From Faecalibacterium sp. UBA1762 (GTDB lineage Bacteria > Bacillota > Clostridia > Oscillospirales > Ruminococcaceae), in NCBI GenBank assembly GCA_002314755.1, contig DCHC01000002.1:205-13744 (forward strand): 13,540 bases of DNA. Reading direction: 5' to 3'. Shown piece by piece: positions 5,929 to 11,462 of this stretch (its first letter is position 1; each line of letters begins with the position of its first letter). The notes below the pieces were generated by a model, which worked only from the letters and a program-made list of their open reading frames with translations, did no database searches and had not been told where the DNA came from. A program made the translations under genes and the position numbers.

Positions 5929-5950
5929 GCCGACCCAGGCGTGAGATAAT
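5922..5950 (+). promoter_or_regulatory. Promoter of the DMT transporter gene
   Basis: A consensus TTGACA (5922-5927), a 17-bp spacer and GATAAT (5945-5950), 37 bp before the ATG at 5988. RNA polymerase cannot occupy this and the opposing promoter together, because the -35 elements overlap. Confidence 0.75.
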
Positions 5951-5987
5951 GGCACGGTTACCCAATTACTTAAACGGAAGGCTTTTT

Positions 5988-6902
5988 ATGAAGGTTTTTT
6001 TACTGTTTACTCTGGATTTTATCTGCGGCTTGGGTTCCCGCGGCTGCAGCAAGGAACTTTCTGCCATGATGGATGGCAAAGGCACCGCCGGCAAACCCCT
6101 ATACCTGATATTGAACGGGCTGCTGGCCTGCATCTTCTTTTGGTTCAGCAGCCGGTTTCAGATTGCCGTCAACGCCACAAACCTCGGGTACGGCGCAGCC
6201 TACACCTTTTTGGTCATTGTGGCGCTGACCGTGGCGCTGTACATCTACTGCTATTTTTCAGTGGCGGTGGTCTGCGTCGTCACCTCCGCAGGCAGTCTGA
6301 TCCTCTCCTCCCTGTGCGGCTTTTTGTTTTGGCACGAGGAGGTTACCCCGGCTGTGCTGCTGCGCATCTGTCTAATGGTAGCAGCGATTGCGTTGGTCTA
6401 TTTCAGCAACAAAAAAGAAGAAAAGCCTATCGCTGAGGCTACCCCGATAAAAAAGCCGGTGAACAGAGGCGTTTTGATCATCGTGATTCAGCTGGTCAAC
6501 ACGGTGCTGGTCACCGTGGTCAGCAAGCTGTATGCCGCCACCCCGGTCGCCCACCAAAGCAGCTCGATGTTTTTTCTGGTCAATGTGTTTCTGATTTTGT
6601 TTGCGGGGGGCTGGCTGGCCGTGCTGTTTATGCGGGATAAGGTCACCACCGTCCGGGAGATACGCCATTTTCGACCACGGGTCATGGGCGCTATATTGGG
6701 CAACTGCGTATGCTCTAACACCAGCTCGCTGGTGTCGGTGGCGCTGCTGCAGTTGGTGGCCGTATCAGTCTGTTCGCCCATCTCCTCAGCACTGGGCATT
6801 TTGTGCGGGGTGCTCATCAGCCTGCTGCGCGGGGAAAAGCTGAACGCCTTTTTGTACGGGGCTGTAGCGGTATGCCTTGTTGCCATTGTATTGCCCGGCT
6901 GA
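5988..6902 (+). CDS. DMT-superfamily (EamA-like) transporter, about 10 TM
   Basis: A 304-aa integral membrane protein of the drug/metabolite transporter type. The start at 5988 is chosen over the upstream in-frame ATG at 5832 because GGAAGG lies 6 nt before it, the promoter at 5922-5950 lies between the two, and residue 1 begins the first hydrophobic helix (MKVFLLFTLDFICGLG). Successive hydrophobic blocks, about ten in all, are separated by short loops. The two halves are split by the charged loop NKKEEKPIAEATPIKKPVNRG around residues 144-165, as expected for the duplicated EamA fold. FWHEEVTP in the first half and LLRGEKLN in the second are the matching positions where DMT proteins carry a conserved acidic residue after a small-residue helix. 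The substrate cannot be read from the sequence. No terminator is obvious before the next gene, which has its own promoter. Confidence 0.82.
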   Translation: MKVFLLFTLDFICGLGSRGCSKELSAMMDGKGTAGKPLYLILNGLLACIFFWFSSRFQIAVNATNLGYGAAYTFLVIVALTVALYIYCYFSVAVVCVVTSAGSLILSSLCGFLFWHEEVTPAVLLRICLMVAAIALVYFSNKKEEKPIAEATPIKKPVNRGVLIIVIQLVNTVLVTVVSKLYAATPVAHQSSSMFFLVNVFLILFAGGWLAVLFMRDKVTTVREIRHFRPRVMGAILGNCVCSNTSSLVSVALLQLVAVSVCSPISSALGILCGVLISLLRGEKLNAFLYGAVAVCLVAIVLPG

Positions 6903-6936
6903 TCTGCCGCACTGAAAAAAACGGTATGTAAAACAG

Positions 6937-6966
6937 TTGCCATACTTTATGGGAATGTGCTATAAT
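6937..6966 (+). promoter_or_regulatory. Promoter of the membrane acyltransferase gene
   Basis: TTGCCA (6937-6942), an 18-bp spacer and a perfect TATAAT (6961-6966), 44 bp before the ATG at 7011. The RBS GAAGGGAAG lies in between. Confidence 0.65.
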
Positions 6967-7010
6967 GCAGGCAGAAAGCGCCGATACCGGCGAGAAGGGA
7001 AGAAAAGAAT

Positions 7011-8114
7011 ATGAACCTGAAGGAAGATACCGTCAATCTTGGCCGCCAGCGGGAGCTGGACCTGGTCAAGGCTCTTGCCATTTTCTTTATGATTATTATT
7101 CATGTGTATGAGGAAATGTCGGTCATCGACAGCACTGTGCTTTGCACTAAGCCGCTGGATGTAATACTGCAGTTTTTAGGCGGACCCTTAGCCGCCCCCG
7201 TCTTTATGTTTTCGCTGGGGCTTGGGCTCAGCTACTCCAGCCATCGGTCGCCCGAGCTACTAATCAAACGGGGCATCAAGCTGTTTTTGCTTAGCTACCT
7301 GTTCAATATTGTCCGGTTTTCCATTCCCTATCTGCTTGCGGTGGGCTGGAGCACAGAAACCGCCCAGTTCGCCCTATACCTGACACTGCACATTGATATT
7401 CTGCCTTTTGCGGGGCTGAGCTTTATTTTAACCGGTCTGCTGAAAAAGTGGAACATTTCGGTTTACGGGGTGGTGTTTATCGCCGTGCTGCTGCAGGGCA
7501 CCGGGTTGGTCATCACCTCGTTGTGCGAATTTGACACCCTTGTTGGGGTCTTTCTCGGCGGACTGTTTATCAAAACCGGTATTCCCAGCTATTTTCCCCT
7601 ATTCCAGTGGTATATCTACCCGGCGCTGGGTCTGCTATTTGCCAAATACCTGCGGCATATAGAGGATACTGACAAGCTATACAAAACCATGTTTGCCGTC
7701 TCGGCTGCGGTGTTGTTCAGCTTTTGCGCCACCATGCACGCCATCGGCTTTGATATCCGCAATCTGTTTACCCTGGCGGACGAGCTGTACTACGACCAGA
7801 ATTTCCTGCATACCTGCTTTATCCTTGCCTGCATCGGGCTGGAACTTTCCGCCGTCCACTTTGTCTTAAAGCTGGTGCATCTGCCCCGGGTAGACAAGGT
7901 AATCGGCTTTATGAGCAGCAAGCTGAACACCATCTACATCATTCAGTGGCTGATTATCGGCTGGCTGGGCGAGCTTATTCTGAATGAGACCAGCTACTGT
8001 ACCACCACCACCGTGGTGCCGGTGGGCATATTACTGACTGCTGTCTCGGTCGCTTTGGCCTGGGTGTACTGCAAGTTGGTCAAAAAAGGCAAAAAAGCTC
8101 CCGCAAAGGCATAA
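7011..8114 (+). CDS. Membrane acyltransferase-like protein (acyltransferase 3 / DUF1624 type)
   Basis: A 367-aa polytopic membrane protein, about 10 helices. The N-terminal signature RELDLVKALAIFFMIIIHVYE (residues 14-34) matches the R-x-x-x-D-x-x-[KR]-[AG]-x-AI-x-x-[MV]-x-x-x-H pattern at the start of membrane acyltransferases of the acyltransferase-3 and HGSNAT/YeiB-like families. In these the His at the end of the first helix (here H31) is important for acyl transfer, usually to a sugar. The other helices are irregularly spaced, with a basic C-terminal tail (KLVKKGKKAPAKA). RBS GAAGGGAAG fits the start at 7011. It is a single-gene unit running convergently into the UroD-like gene. Which acyl group and acceptor are used cannot be read here; a cell-envelope glycan is the usual role. 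The choice between the two families is not settled. Confidence 0.72.
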   Translation: MNLKEDTVNLGRQRELDLVKALAIFFMIIIHVYEEMSVIDSTVLCTKPLDVILQFLGGPLAAPVFMFSLGLGLSYSSHRSPELLIKRGIKLFLLSYLFNIVRFSIPYLLAVGWSTETAQFALYLTLHIDILPFAGLSFILTGLLKKWNISVYGVVFIAVLLQGTGLVITSLCEFDTLVGVFLGGLFIKTGIPSYFPLFQWYIYPALGLLFAKYLRHIEDTDKLYKTMFAVSAAVLFSFCATMHAIGFDIRNLFTLADELYYDQNFLHTCFILACIGLELSAVHFVLKLVHLPRVDKVIGFMSSKLNTIYIIQWLIIGWLGELILNETSYCTTTTVVPVGILLTAVSVALAWVYCKLVKKGKKAPAKA

Positions 8115-8166
8115 AAATGCCTTGGGAACCAGCTGACTGACCCCCGACAGATTTTCGCAACAAAAC

Positions 8167-8204
8167 GCCCTCCCCGCTGTCGGATACCTGGTAGCGAAGA
8201 GGGC
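8167..8204. terminator. Bidirectional terminator between convergent genes, with alternative pairing
   Basis: GCCCTC (8167-8172) pairs with GAGGGC (8199-8204), extended inside by CGCT/AGCG. T-rich sequence follows on the right (TTGCATTTTA) and, read on the other strand, on the left (GTTTTGTT). It serves the acyltransferase gene (stop 8114) and the UroD-like gene (stop 8252). A second, mutually exclusive fold exists just upstream: CCGACAG (8144-8150) with CTGTCGG (8177-8183), nested in ACCAG (8128-8132) with CTGGT (8188-8192). Confidence 0.6.
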
Positions 8205-8251
8205 TTGCATTTTATCCGTTGTTCTGTTTTGGACAAAGGGTCTGGCCACGT

Positions 8252-9343
8252 TTATCCCTGAAAGATCATCTCCCGCAGTCTGCGGACAAAGTAGCTGTAG
8301 TTTTCAAAGGTGACCTCGGGCGGAATCAGATGATCCAGCGCAGGGAAATAGCAGGTAGTGTTGATCAGCGGGGCAATACGGGCCAACTCTTTATCTATGG
8401 CAGCCGGGCCGCCTGCCAACGCCCGTTTATCTATGCCGCCCTGCATAGACATGGCCGGGTAATCTCGACGCAGCTGTAGAATACTCTTGGCTCCGTCGGT
8501 GACCTCAAAGGGCATCATCATATTGATGCCGGCCTTGGCAAAAACAGGGATCAGCCCTTCGCAGTTGCCATCGGTATCCAGCTGGATGATCGGGATGCCG
8601 TGCTGCTTACAAAACTCAGCGATACGGCGATACTGGGGCAGCATAAACTGCCGCACCATATCGGTAGAGATCATAGAGCCCTGTTTGCCGGACATATCCT
8701 CCCAAATATGGAAGATATCCACCCGGATCACCTTACATATTTTGGCGTATAGCGCCAGCCAGAAATCCGTCAGGTCGGACATGATCTCCCGCACCAGCTC
8801 CGGTGTGTCGTAAAAGGCGTACAGACACTCCTCCACGCCCATCAGATCCCGCAGGGTACCAAACAATCCCCAGGGGTAGCAGCCCACCTGTACCGGGGCG
8901 TCAGTGTTTTTCCACTGCTGCACAATTTGGTCAAAATCCGCTGGGAACCGGGCAGGGTCATCCGGGTTCAGCCGTTCATCTCGAATACGATGCCACTCCT
9001 CAGCATTGGTGACCGGGGGACGCACCACATGGGGAATGGTATCCCCGTCCAGCCGACTTTCCACAATCTGCCCCATGATATTGCGCTCTATTTTGGTGTG
9101 AGCATTGACCTGCAGCACCTCCGGCTGATAGGCGGGGCTATACAGAACATTTACCGCCGAGGAGGCCATAATGACCGGCGGGTCAAAGCCAAAGCCCTGC
9201 CGCCAGGCGTTCTCCGGATCTTTTACTCCCTGTTTACGCCAGGCCTCCAATGTCTCGCCCCAGGGGCCAAAGTAAAACAAAAAAGGTGAGCGGTCAATGG
9301 GCCTGCCCAGTGCACAGTTGATAAATCTTTCCCGGTTTGTCAT
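8252..9343 (-). CDS. UroD/MtaA-fold protein (uroporphyrinogen decarboxylase family, catabolic clade)
   Basis: A 363-aa TIM-barrel protein of the uroporphyrinogen decarboxylase superfamily. The start at 9343 (RBS AAAGGATG, 9 nt spacing) is preferred over the longer frame from 9469, whose extra 42 residues are Lys/Arg-rich and cover the regulatory region. Features include MTNRERFINCALGRPIDRSPF at the N-terminus, LDTDGNCEG (255-263), PFEV (278-281), QGGIDKRALAGG (301-312), and DHLIPPEVTFENYSYFV near the C-terminus. The GGIDKR, DH and PPEV blocks are typical of a large uncharacterised group found beside sugar and amino-alcohol catabolism genes. The His-x-Cys zinc ligands of MtaA-type methyltransferases are not evident, and Asp256 to Asn260 occupy that strand. 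True UroD (heme synthesis) is unlikely because of these blocks and the context. It is divergent from a sugar isomerase with shared regulatory repeats, so a joint catabolic role is likely. The reaction is unknown. Confidence 0.85.
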   Translation of the reverse strand: MTNRERFINCALGRPIDRSPFLFYFGPWGETLEAWRKQGVKDPENAWRQGFGFDPPVIMASSAVNVLYSPAYQPEVLQVNAHTKIERNIMGQIVESRLDGDTIPHVVRPPVTNAEEWHRIRDERLNPDDPARFPADFDQIVQQWKNTDAPVQVGCYPWGLFGTLRDLMGVEECLYAFYDTPELVREIMSDLTDFWLALYAKICKVIRVDIFHIWEDMSGKQGSMISTDMVRQFMLPQYRRIAEFCKQHGIPIIQLDTDGNCEGLIPVFAKAGINMMMPFEVTDGAKSILQLRRDYPAMSMQGGIDKRALAGGPAAIDKELARIAPLINTTCYFPALDHLIPPEVTFENYSYFVRRLREMIFQG

Positions 9344-9428
9344 TCTTGAAACATCCTTTCTTGTATTACAGTTTCTTCTTTTTCTTTTTTTAAAGGTTTT
9401 TAAATATGAAGCTGCCGCCTGGGATAGC

Positions 9429-9471
9429 CGGTTGCCGATTACCTGCAGTCGGTTGACTGTTACCGTCAACC
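9429..9471. promoter_or_regulatory. Direct repeats 21 bp apart and a 7-7-7 inverted repeat in the divergent intergenic region
   Basis: CGGTTGCCGATTACC (9429-9443) and CGGTTGACTGTTACC (9450-9464) agree at 12 of 15 positions and are offset by exactly 21 bp, two helical turns, as in sites for AraC-type dimers. The second copy also begins the perfect dyad GGTTGAC-TGTTACC-GTCAACC (9451-9471). The region lies between the UroD-like start (9343) and the isomerase start (9539), so one regulator could act on both. No regulator gene for it is identified in the window. Confidence 0.6.
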
Positions 9472-9482
9472 ATAGAAATAAT
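9453..9482 (+). promoter_or_regulatory. Possible promoter of the isomerase gene
   Basis: TTGACT (9453-9458), an 18-bp spacer and AATAAT (9477-9482), 57 bp upstream of the ATG at 9539. It is weaker than the other promoters in the window and its -35 lies inside the inverted repeat, which would suit a regulated promoter. Confidence 0.35.
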
Positions 9483-9538
9483 AGCTTACCTGCGACAGCC
9501 TGTCAACAGTTTTATCACAGAAAAGAGGTTATTGAAAA

Positions 9539-10474
9539 ATGAAGCTTTCTCTCTCCACCAGCGCGCTGGACAGCCTGATCGCCGCCGGTATGACCGACCG
9601 GGAGGTGATTAAAACCGTGCGCAGCTGCGGTTTTACCGCCGTGGATTACGACATGACCTGGGACAACTTTAACCGCCCGGAGGAAACCGGCCGCGCCTTA
9701 AAACAGAGCTTGGCAGAGTTCGGTGTGACCGCCAACCAGGCGCACGCGGTGGGGTTTGATTTCGCGAACCCTGCCAACCGGGATAAGGTGTACACCCTAC
9801 GCAGTTGTTTTCGTTTTTGTCAAGAGGCCGGAATCCCCGCCATTGTGGTACACCCCAGCGCGATACCCGGCAACACCCGGGAGGAATTTTTTGAGATGAA
9901 CCTGACTTTTTTCCGGTCGCTGATTCCCTTTTGCGAGGAGACCGGAGTAGGCCTGCTGCTGGAAAATATCGGCAACCCCGCAGACCCCTATTTTTTGCCG
10001 GACGGTAAGGATCTGCTGGAGATGGTCAACGGGGTGAACCACCTCCTGTGCACTGCCTGCTGGGATATTGGCCACGCCAACCATTTTTCCGCAGTAGAGC
10101 ATCCACAGTATGATTCCATCATGGCGTTAGGGGATAAGTTGACCGCCATCCATTTTCATGACAACGCCGGTAACTTTGTAGACTCCACCGACCACATCCG
10201 GGTGGATATGCATATGGCGCCCTTTATGTCCTGGGTGGGGGGCGTCAACTACGACGCCGTGCTGACCGCTTTGATTGATGTAGGCTACAAGGGCACCTTT
10301 AATATGGAGCTGAGCAGTGTCAACCGCAAGCAGTTTGCCGTGCCCTTTATCCGGAACGGCAAACCGGTGGAAAAGCTCGCCGTGCCCCCAGCAGAGCTTT
10401 GGGTCAAGGTGTACAGCGCCATCTACGAGATTGGCAAATATATGCTGCAAACATACAGCGTGTTTGAAGAGTGA
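9539..10474 (+). CDS. Sugar phosphate isomerase/epimerase (xylose isomerase-like TIM barrel)
   Basis: A 311-aa metal-dependent TIM-barrel enzyme of the AP_endonuc_2/IolE-like superfamily, acting in the cytoplasm. The expected metal-site residues appear in order: Glu142 in LLENIG, Asp176 and His179 in WDIGHANHF, His205 and His207 in IHFHDN, His225 in HMAPF, and Glu257 in FNMELS. The N-terminal strand MKLSLSTSAL and the GF-x-AVDYDMTW strand (31-41) are typical of the family. RBS AGAGG lies 12 nt before ATG 9539. The length is standard. Members isomerise or epimerise keto sugars, inosose, hydroxypyruvate or similar compounds, so the substrate cannot be told from the sequence. Divergent transcription with the UroD-like gene and the shared repeats between them suggest a small catabolic module for one compound. 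A terminator follows closely. Confidence 0.87.
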   Translation: MKLSLSTSALDSLIAAGMTDREVIKTVRSCGFTAVDYDMTWDNFNRPEETGRALKQSLAEFGVTANQAHAVGFDFANPANRDKVYTLRSCFRFCQEAGIPAIVVHPSAIPGNTREEFFEMNLTFFRSLIPFCEETGVGLLLENIGNPADPYFLPDGKDLLEMVNGVNHLLCTACWDIGHANHFSAVEHPQYDSIMALGDKLTAIHFHDNAGNFVDSTDHIRVDMHMAPFMSWVGGVNYDAVLTALIDVGYKGTFNMELSSVNRKQFAVPFIRNGKPVEKLAVPPAELWVKVYSAIYEIGKYMLQTYSVFEE

Positions 10475-10500
10475 CGGTCTGAGATACCGTCAAAGTAACG

Positions 10501-10541
10501 CAGGCGGCTGCCCGTCGGACAAAACGGGCAACCGCCTGATT
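10501..10541 (+). terminator. Terminator after the isomerase gene
   Basis: CAGGCGG (10501-10507) plus TGCCCGT (10509-10515) pair with ACGGGCA (10524-10530) plus CCGCCTG (10532-10538), with one opposed mismatch and an 8-nt loop, followed by ATTTAT. A smaller hairpin, TGACGGT-CTGAGAT-ACCGTCA (10472-10492), overlaps the stop codon just before it. Confidence 0.65.
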
Positions 10542-10542
10542 T

Positions 10543-10760
10543 ATGTGATATCGTGTTCCAAAAGGTAGAAAAGTTGTGGAAGAAGAGGGAAAAGCTCACC
10601 TCTCGCCCGTCCTCCGGAGCAAAAAACACCTTGGCCTTTTTTCCTCAAAGATCCAGTGGTGCTGTGTGACCTCATCGGCAACCGCCTCATCCAGCATTGC
10701 TGAAATAATCAAAACGGTTTTGCTTACCGGTTTCAAGCTTTACATTAGCGGATAAAACTC
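10543..10760. other. Intergenic sequence with a possible frameshifted coding remnant (-)
   Basis: On the minus strand, a frame reading SAMLDEAVADEVTQHHW and then IFEEK changes frame at an A-run (around 10634-10639). With one A added it continues as AKVFFAPEDGREVSFSLFF. Both halves have protein-like composition, so this may be the tail of a decayed gene. No family is recognised, there is no RBS or start, and no clean stop before the terminator. Otherwise the region holds nothing recognisable. Confidence 0.25.
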
Positions 10761-10822
10761 AGTTTCACAATATCAAATAATATACACTTGTATCACTTTT
10801 TGTCTTTTTCCATAAATTTCTC

Positions 10823-10851
10823 TTGTTTTTATCCAGTCCGTATGATATAAT
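10823..10851 (+). promoter_or_regulatory. Promoter of the MarR-type regulator gene
   Basis: TTGTTT (10823-10828), a 17-bp spacer and a perfect TATAAT (10846-10851), 69 bp before the ATG at 10921. A short dyad, ATACA-CT-TGTAT (10782-10793), lies about 30 bp upstream of the -35 and could be a regulator site, though such 5-bp dyads are common by chance. Confidence 0.6.
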
Positions 10852-10920
10852 GCTATAAAAATAAACGATTTTTCCCTTTTTTCAAAGCGGAATGAAAAAC
10901 AGAAAGGACGGTTTACCGAG

Positions 10921-11349
10921 ATGAATTTTGATATGATTGTTGCACTGTACCGCAACTGCAAAAAACAGAGCTTGCGTATTCTGCATAGCAACAATTTTAC
11001 GGATACCGAGTCTTTGATTATCAACCGGATCGCGACAGACACAGGTTGCTCACAGGATGATGTGGCGGTATCCCTGCATCTGGATAAGACCACGGTCGCC
11101 AAGGCAGTCAAGAAGTTAGAGGAAAAAAAGCTGATCTGCCGTCTGCAGAACAATGATGACCACCGCAAAAAAGAGCTGGAGGTCACCGAGGAAGGCAAGG
11201 CTCGAGCTGCAGAGATGATGTTGCAGATGCAAAACTGGTTTGAAACGCTGTTCACCTGCTTGACGCCGGAGGAACAACAGCAGTTTGAGGCGTACTGTTA
11301 CCGGCTGCAGGATATGACCGACGCCATGAGTCTGGATGACGAGGGTTAA
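10921..11349 (+). CDS. MarR family transcriptional regulator
   Basis: A 142-aa winged-helix DNA-binding protein, expected to act as a dimer. Residues 27-75 hold the HTH, with GCSQDDVAVSLHLDKTTVAKAVKKLEEKKLI (42-72) giving the recognition helix around 56-66. The wing NNDDHRKKELEVTEEG (77-92) has the Asp-x-Arg pattern typical of MarR. The ends (1-25 and 95-142) form the helical dimer interface. Start at 10921 with AAAGGA 12 nt upstream. Length is standard. It stands alone between terminators, with no adjacent efflux pump in the same direction, so its target is unclear; autoregulation is usual in the family. It may control the nearby surface protein gene, which is inference. Confidence 0.9.
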   Translation: MNFDMIVALYRNCKKQSLRILHSNNFTDTESLIINRIATDTGCSQDDVAVSLHLDKTTVAKAVKKLEEKKLICRLQNNDDHRKKELEVTEEGKARAAEMMLQMQNWFETLFTCLTPEEQQQFEAYCYRLQDMTDAMSLDDEG

Positions 11350-11392
11350 CCGATTATTCTACGGCTTACCGCAATAATAATGTAAAGAAAAC

Positions 11393-11436
11393 AACAGGCG
11401 AAAGCTTCCGATGAGAAGCTGCCGCCTGTTTCTTTT
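11393..11436. terminator. Terminator between the convergent MarR and surface protein genes
   Basis: AACAGGCG (11393-11400) pairs with CGCCTGTT (11423-11430), and inside it AGCTTC (11403-11408) pairs with GAAGCT (11415-11420). A TCTTTTT tail follows on the + strand. The minus-strand copy has a T-rich tail too (TTGTTTTCTTT), so it can end both genes. Confidence 0.8.
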
Positions 11437-11462
11437 TATCGGCAAATACCCGCCGGATTGAA

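Noticed and set aside
5832..5987. 52-codon N-terminal extension of the DMT transporter
   Set aside because: The extension covers the promoter at 5922-5950 and has no RBS, while the ATG at 5988 has GGAAGG at 6 nt and starts at the first membrane helix.
9344..9469. 42-codon N-terminal extension of the UroD-like protein
   Set aside because: It is basic and low-complexity, overlaps the regulatory repeats, and the ATG at 9343 has a proper RBS and the family's usual N-terminus.
10782..10793. MarR operator ATACA-CT-TGTAT
   Set aside because: The 5-bp arms are too short to claim in AT-rich sequence; mentioned only as a possibility beside the promoter.
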